DNA from: JBGTLW01 sp964614575
GTDB taxonomy: Bacteria > Planctomycetota > Phycisphaerae > Phycisphaerales > Phycisphaeraceae
Direction: 5' to 3'
DNA length: 14,559 nt
NCBI GenBank assembly: GCA_964614575.1
Contig: CAZTLX010000096.1
Span: 1 to 14,559, forward strand
The notes below the pieces were generated by a model. The model searched no databases and had not been told where the DNA came from. It saw only the letters and a list, made by a program, of their open reading frames with translations. The stretch's first letter is position 1. The number at the start of each line of letters is the position of its first letter. A program made the position numbers and the translations under genes. Below, in pieces: positions 10,836 to 14,559 of the stretch.

Positions 10836-13128
10836 CGCGTTCTTTCACAATGCTGGCGACGAACTCCGCCAGCGGCACCGCGCCGCGGTCGCCTTCGCTG
10901 CGGTGGCGCACGCTCACCGTGCCCGCCTCCGCGTCCTTGCCGCCGACGACCAGCATGTAAGGCACCTTCTCCTCCTGCGCCGCCTTGATCTTCGCGTTCA
11001 AGCGCTCGTTGCCCTCATCGACGCTGACGCGCAGCCCGGCCGTCTTCAGCTCGGCCGCGACCTGCTGCGCGTAGTCGAGGAACTTGTCGCTGATCGGCAG
11101 CACGCGGGCCTGCTCGGGCGAAAGCCACAGCGGGAACGCGCCGTTGAAGTGCTCGATCAGCACCCCCACGAACCGCTCCAGGCTGCCGAACGGCGCGCGG
11201 TGGATCATGACGGGTCGGTGCGGCTTGTTGTCCGCGCCGACATAAGACAAATCAAACCGCTGGGGCAACTGATAATCGACCTGCACCGTGCCGAGCTGCC
11301 ACTCGCGGCCGATCACGTCCTTGACCACGAAGTCGATCTTCGGGCCGTAAAACGCCGCCTCGCCCGGCTCCTTGCTGAACGGCACGCCCAGCGACGCGGC
11401 CGCGTCCAGACACGCCTTCTCCGCCAGGTCCCAATCCTTCGCGTCACCGACGAACTTGGTGTTGTCCGGGTCGCGCAGGCCCACGCGGACGCGGTAGTCC
11501 TCCATGCCCAGCGTCTTGAAGACGATCTTCACCAGCTCGATACAGCCGAGCACCTCGCCCGGCAGTTGCTCGGGGGTGACGAAGAGGTGCGCATCATCCT
11601 GCGTGAAGCCGCGGACGCGCGTCATGCCGCCCAGCTCGCCCGATTGCTCGTAGCGGTACACCGTGCCGAACTCCGCGAGGCGGATGGGCAGGTCGCGGTA
11701 GCTGTGCTTGTCGCTGGCGTAGATGCGGATGTGGTGCGGGCAGTTCATCGGCCGCAGCAGGTAGCCGTCCACCTCGCCCTTATCCAACGCCGCGGCCAGA
11801 TCGGCGCACGAGCACTTCTCATCCGCGAGCTTCGCGATCGTCTCGCGGTCGATCAGCGGGGGGAACTGCGAGTCGGCGTAGTACGGGAAGTGGCCGGAGG
11901 TGCGGTAGAGGTCGAGCTTGCCGATGTGCGGCGTGAAGACCTGCGAATAGCCTTGTTTTTCGAGGTGATACGCGATGAAGTTCTGGAGCTCCTGGCGGAC
12001 GATCGCGCCCGCCGGCTTCCAGAGGATCAGCCCCTGCCCGACCTTTTCGTCCACGGCAAAGAGCCCGAGGCGCTGACCGACCACGCGGTGATCACGCTGC
12101 TTCGCTTCTTCGAGCAGGGCGAGGTGTTCATCAAGATCGGCCTGCGAAAAGAACGCGGTGCCATAGACGCGCTGGAAGCGGTCGGACTCGACATCGCCGT
12201 GCCAGTGTGACGAGGCGATCGAGGTGACCTTGAACGCGCCGCCCCCGGAAGCCGGATCAAGCAGCGCGGTGCTTGGGATGTGCGGGCCTTGGCAGAGGTC
12301 TTCCCAGTTTCCGCGTACTAGTGCCTTGTAGTGTCCGGCTGAGCGAACAGATGCGCTAGGACCTGTGTCAATAACGCTCCCTTTTCTGGCATCTGCAAGA
12401 TAGTGGCCCAAGATCGGCAATGGGCACCCTTCTTCGCGCTCCTGAATACCGACAGCTAATTCATAAGCAACCGAATCATCTTCATATTGCAGTTTGCGTG
12501 GTTCGCCAGTCACATACCAACTTAGGGTTTGCGATCCCGATTGGATTGCTCGTTGAGCATTGTCGAGTTTGTATTTGTTCTCTTCTAGCCGTAATTTTGA
12601 GAAGCCGCGTTTGGCGTCGAGCTCATACCGCATGAACGGCCGCTGTTCCGCGGCGATCTTGCGCATCTCTTCCTCGATGCGGGGAAAGTCATCCGAGCTG
12701 ATCGGGGTGTCGAGCTTGATGTCGTAGTAGAAGCCGTTGTCCAGCGGTGGGCCGTAGGCGAGCTGGGTTGCGGGCCAGAGTCGCTCGATGGCCTCGGCCA
12801 TGACATGGGCGCAGCTATGGCGGAGCAGGTAGAGCGCATCGGCCTTGTGCTGGTCGTCACGCCACTTGCTCTTCCCCTGCTTGTCGAACCGCGGGGCGGT
12901 GATGATGGACAGGTCGATGGGGTCGGGTTGATCCTGCCCTTCGCGGGACTCGGAGGCGGGCGTGTTGAGGATGCTGGCGAACGGTCGATTAACATCGACC
13001 AGCTCGCCGTTGACGCGCGCACCGATCGCGGCCTTGGCTAGGCCTTCACCGATCTGCCGCGCGGCATCGAGCGGGGTGGCGTCGGCGGGCAGGTCGAGGG
13101 TATTACCGTCGGGCAGGGTGATTTTCAT
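10819..13128 (-). CDS. thrS: Threonyl-tRNA synthetase
   Basis: Charges tRNA-Thr with threonine in the cytoplasm. From the ATG at 13128 the protein has 769 residues, about 125 more than the usual 640. Domains in order are TGS (MKITLPDGN onward, 1-60), the editing domain, the class II catalytic core and the anticodon-binding domain. Editing-site residues His104, His108 (RHSCAHVM), Cys279 and His283 (CQGPHIP) are all present. Catalytic zinc ligands are Cys463 (MNCPHH), His514 (QDDAHLF) and His643 (MIHRAPFGS). Motif 2 is YRYEQSGELGGMTRVRGF. The extra length lies between the two editing-site pairs, inside a low-GC segment described separately. The frame is open upstream to a TTG at 13167, but homology starts at 13128; neither start has a clear Shine-Dalgarno sequence. 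A threonine-rich leader ORF and hairpin lie upstream. Confidence 0.95.
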   Translation of the reverse strand: MKITLPDGNTLDLPADATPLDAARQIGEGLAKAAIGARVNGELVDVNRPFASILNTPASESREGQDQPDPIDLSIITAPRFDKQGKSKWRDDQHKADALYLLRHSCAHVMAEAIERLWPATQLAYGPPLDNGFYYDIKLDTPISSDDFPRIEEEMRKIAAEQRPFMRYELDAKRGFSKLRLEENKYKLDNAQRAIQSGSQTLSWYVTGEPRKLQYEDDSVAYELAVGIQEREEGCPLPILGHYLADARKGSVIDTGPSASVRSAGHYKALVRGNWEDLCQGPHIPSTALLDPASGGGAFKVTSIASSHWHGDVESDRFQRVYGTAFFSQADLDEHLALLEEAKQRDHRVVGQRLGLFAVDEKVGQGLILWKPAGAIVRQELQNFIAYHLEKQGYSQVFTPHIGKLDLYRTSGHFPYYADSQFPPLIDRETIAKLADEKCSCADLAAALDKGEVDGYLLRPMNCPHHIRIYASDKHSYRDLPIRLAEFGTVYRYEQSGELGGMTRVRGFTQDDAHLFVTPEQLPGEVLGCIELVKIVFKTLGMEDYRVRVGLRDPDNTKFVGDAKDWDLAEKACLDAAASLGVPFSKEPGEAAFYGPKIDFVVKDVIGREWQLGTVQVDYQLPQRFDLSYVGADNKPHRPVMIHRAPFGSLERFVGVLIEHFNGAFPLWLSPEQARVLPISDKFLDYAQQVAAELKTAGLRVSVDEGNERLNAKIKAAQEEKVPYMLVVGGKDAEAGTVSVRHRSEGDRGAVPLAEFVASIVKERDERRS
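12315..12605 (-). other. Low-GC, in-frame segment within thrS editing domain
   Basis: This stretch encodes about residues 174-271 of threonyl-tRNA synthetase. Hand counting bases 12361-12600 gives about 47% G+C, compared with 67% for the 60 bases from 12721. Codons rare elsewhere here (TTA, CTA, AGA, GTA, CGA) cluster in it. It includes the residues that lengthen the protein relative to standard ThrRS, between the His pair and the Cys-His pair of the editing site, and its edges run into conserved sequence. The edges are approximate. Either a recombined piece of a foreign thrS or a lineage-specific insertion would explain it. Confidence 0.7.
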
Positions 13129-13177
13129 GGGTCGAGCTTGGGGGTTAGAGGGCCGTGGAAGGCTCAAGATACGACAA

Positions 13178-13200
13178 AGGCCGCCTCGCTGGGGCGGCCT
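13178..13200 (-). terminator. Terminator-like hairpin in the thrS leader (attenuator)
   Basis: In the minus-strand RNA, AGGCCGCC (13200-13193) pairs with GGCGGCCU (13185-13178) around a 7-nt loop, giving a perfect 8-bp, mostly GC stem. It is followed by UUGUCGU, so with the closing U there are three consecutive U residues. The hairpin sits 31 nt after the leader peptide stop and about 50 nt before the thrS ATG. The short U-run is the weak point. The same position is the classic site for an attenuator. Confidence 0.6.
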
Positions 13201-13244
13201 GGCTGGGATTCACGTTTGCGTGGCGTGGAATCAGCGGCGGCCGC
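13194..13244 (-). promoter_or_regulatory. Candidate antiterminator pairing in the thrS leader
   Basis: GCGGCC at the 3' end of the leader ORF (minus strand 13244-13239) is exactly complementary to GGCCGC in the 5' arm of the terminator hairpin (13199-13194). The two pairings exclude each other. The upstream arm lies just before the leader stop codon, so a ribosome finishing the peptide would cover it and let the terminator form. A ribosome stalled on the threonine codons would leave it free. Confidence 0.5.
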
Positions 13245-13299
13245 ACCCGGCGGGCGTGGTCGTGGTGGTGGTCGTCGTCTTGGTCAGCGTCTGCCGCAT
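13231..13299 (-). CDS. Threonine-rich leader peptide of thrS
   Basis: A 22-codon ORF on the minus strand, from ATG (13299-13297) to TGA (13233-13231). The peptide begins MRQTLTK, continues with eight consecutive threonines (codons 13278-13255, mixing ACG and ACC), and ends PAGCGRR. Ten of 22 residues are Thr. By analogy with the E. coli thrABC leader peptide, whose Thr/Ile run senses charged tRNA, it would sense charged tRNA-Thr for the downstream thrS gene. No strong Shine-Dalgarno sequence is visible; the putative promoter suggests a very short or absent 5' leader. The run arises from a GGT/CGT trinucleotide pattern on the plus strand, so low-complexity sequence is the alternative explanation. 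Confidence 0.65.
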   Translation of the reverse strand: MRQTLTKTTTTTTTTPAGCGRR

Positions 13300-13309
13300 G
13301 TCGTCTCAT

Positions 13310-13337
13310 AGCCTACCTCGGCGGCGGCGGCGGTCAA
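13310..13337 (-). promoter_or_regulatory. Possible promoter of the thrS leader
   Basis: On the minus strand, TTGACC (13337-13332, 5 of 6 matches to the -35 consensus) is followed by a 16-nt spacer and TAGGCT (13315-13310, 3 of 6). Most of the spacer is five CGG repeats (plus strand 13319-13333). Transcription would start about 4-6 nt before the leader ATG, giving a nearly leaderless message. The -10 match is weak. Confidence 0.4.
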
Positions 13338-13352
13338 GGTTAGAATCGGGCC

Positions 13353-14559
13353 ATGCCCCCCGACCCCACCGCCGTCGAACTCGCGCTGCCGCTCTCGGGC
13401 CGGGCTCACCGTGCCGTGGATCAGCCGATCTCCTACCTCATGACCGAAGCCCTGCGTCGGCCGGGGCTGATCTCCTTGGCCGCGGGCTTTGTCGATTACG
13501 ACACGCTGCCGGTCGCGGCACTGCGCACGCTCTGCGACGAGCTGCTCGCCGACGAAGCCGAGGCCAAGATCGCCCTGCAGTACGGCACAACACTGGGCAT
13601 GCCCGCCCTGCGCGAAGCGCTCTTCGAACACATGGCCACGCTCGACGGCCGATCCGTCACCGATTACCCCGGCTCGCCCGAGCAGGTCGTTGTATCCACC
13701 GGCTCCCAGCAACTGCTCCACCTGCTGGCCGACCTGCTTATCGACCCCGGCGACATCGTCATCACCGGCTACCCCAGCTACTTCGTCTTCACCGGCGCAC
13801 TCTCCGCCTTCGGCCCGACCGTCCGCGGCATCCCGCTCGACGACCACGGCCTGAGGCCCGACGCGCTCCATGCCCTGCTCGATGAACTCGACCACGCCGG
13901 CGACTTGAGCAAGCTCAAGCTGCTCTACCTCTGCACCTACCACCAGAACCCGACGGGCCTGTCGCTGAGCGCCGAGCGGAAGCGGGCGATCTTCGACCTG
14001 ATCATCCGCTATTCACACAAGGCCGGGCACCGCATCCTCATCATCGATGATGCGGCCTACCGCGAGCTGAACTACGAGGGCGAACCGAGCGCTTCGTTCA
14101 AGACGCTGGACACCGACAACCGGCACGTCGCGTTGCTGCAGACCTTCAGCAAGCCCTTCGCGCCGGGGCTCAAGGCCGGCTATGGGTTGGTCCCGGATGA
14201 TCTGATCGAGCCGATCATGCTCAACAAAGGCGGGCGGGACTTCGGCTCCCCGAACCTGATCCAGTGCCTGCTCGACCGGGCGCTCCGCGGCGGGCTCTAC
14301 GGCCAACAGGTCCAAAGGGTCTGCACCGGCTACCGCGCCAAACGCGACGCCATGCTCGACGCGCTCGATCAGCACCTCGGCCCCATCCCCGGCGTGACGT
14401 GGACGCGGCCGACCGGCGGGCTTTACGTCTGGCTCACCCTGCCCGACACGATCGACACCGGCCGTCAGGGCGATCTGTTCCGCGCGGCCCTGGAGGCAGG
14501 CACGCTCTTTGTCCCCGGCGAATACTGCTTCCCCGACGACCCGACCCGCGCCACCCCCC
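13353..14559 (+). CDS. PLP-dependent aminotransferase class I/II (partial, 3' end beyond window)
   Basis: An open frame of 402 codons running off the right edge. It is a fold-type I aminotransferase of the group containing 2-aminoadipate/aromatic aminotransferases and the MocR catalytic domain. Motifs are a YGTTLGMPALREAL stretch (77-90), STGSQQ (115-120) for cofactor phosphate binding, NPTG (199-202), DDAAY with Asp233 and Tyr236 contacting PLP, and TFSKPFAPGLKAGYG (264-278) with Schiff-base Lys267. The C-terminal GTLFVPGEYCF is present; the substrate-carboxylate Arg, expected in an R-x-NF-like motif a few residues later, lies beyond the edge. It lacks the N-terminal GntR DNA-binding domain of MocR regulators. 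The ATG at 13353 has only a weak, distant AAGG upstream. It is divergent from thrS and shares the intergenic region. Substrate not determined. Confidence 0.9.
   Translation, partial: MPPDPTAVELALPLSGRAHRAVDQPISYLMTEALRRPGLISLAAGFVDYDTLPVAALRTLCDELLADEAEAKIALQYGTTLGMPALREALFEHMATLDGRSVTDYPGSPEQVVVSTGSQQLLHLLADLLIDPGDIVITGYPSYFVFTGALSAFGPTVRGIPLDDHGLRPDALHALLDELDHAGDLSKLKLLYLCTYHQNPTGLSLSAERKRAIFDLIIRYSHKAGHRILIIDDAAYRELNYEGEPSASFKTLDTDNRHVALLQTFSKPFAPGLKAGYGLVPDDLIEPIMLNKGGRDFGSPNLIQCLLDRALRGGLYGQQVQRVCTGYRAKRDAMLDALDQHLGPIPGVTWTRPTGGLYVWLTLPDTIDTGRQGDLFRAALEAGTLFVPGEYCFPDDPTRATP

Noticed and set aside
10792..12210. 472-codon open frame on the plus strand opposite thrS
   Set aside because: It is an antisense shadow of thrS with biased composition and no motif. 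The same reasoning excludes the long frame at 557-1717 (minus) opposite the GH4 gene.
12315..12605. Intein or group I/II intron inside thrS
   Set aside because: The segment is too short for an intein, has no splicing-junction residues or homing endonuclease motif, and keeps the frame with synthetase-like edges, so an intein or intron does not fit.
13145..13309. Alternative 54-codon frame on the minus strand through the thrS leader (Asp/His-rich)
   Set aside because: It starts at the ATG at 13309 and has a better GAGGTAGG upstream than the Thr-rich frame, so it cannot be excluded from sequence alone. However, that site would overlap the proposed -10 box, and its composition gives no link to thrS, unlike the threonine run.
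13129..13352. T-box riboswitch upstream of thrS
   Set aside because: I could not find the conserved T-box antiterminator sequence or a specifier stem, and the region is too short for a standard T-box leader.

Overview
The window is GC-rich and densely packed, carrying housekeeping and accessory genes. The protein styles suggest a Planctomycetota bacterium, perhaps of the Phycisphaerae, but no rRNA or other phylogenetic marker is present to confirm this. I see no tRNA, rRNA, CRISPR array or insertion sequence.

Layout. 1-136: regulatory region. 137-1759 (+): GH4-family NAD-dependent glycosidase. 6739-1760 (-): a four-gene, translationally coupled unit of topoisomerase IIA subunit A, a DUF4258 protein, an 86-aa small protein and topoisomerase IIA subunit B. 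The two small genes look like a toxin-antitoxin-type pair placed between the topoisomerase subunits. 6740-6918: divergent intergenic region with a short tandem repeat. 6919-7740 (+): PhzF-family isomerase. 8168-7842 (-): minimal SET-domain protein. 9240-8500 (-): cytosolic trypsin-like serine protease. 9963-9385 (-): UPF0316/DUF2179 membrane protein. 10835-10020 (-): single-chain GNAT acetyltransferase/MGMT fusion. 13128-10819 (-): threonyl-tRNA synthetase. 13353-14559 (+): PLP-dependent aminotransferase, cut by the window edge.

The most notable signal lies between thrS and the aminotransferase. On the minus strand, upstream of thrS, is an unannotated 22-codon ORF (13299-13231) with ten threonine codons, eight of them consecutive. 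It is followed by a GC-rich terminator-like hairpin (13200-13178). A competing pairing can form between the 3' end of the small ORF and the hairpin's 5' arm. This is the architecture of ribosome-mediated transcription attenuation responding to charged tRNA-Thr, here in front of the gene that charges tRNA-Thr. A possible promoter (13337-13310) lies just upstream.

Three other points merit attention. The thrS coding sequence contains a roughly 290-bp stretch of much lower GC and different codon choice, which lengthens the editing domain while keeping the frame. The GNAT-MGMT fusion overlaps the thrS 3' end by 17 nt and so probably shares its transcript. The DUF4258 pair makes subunit B translation depend on read-through from subunit A. 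Function calls come from recognising motifs by eye; no database search was possible.
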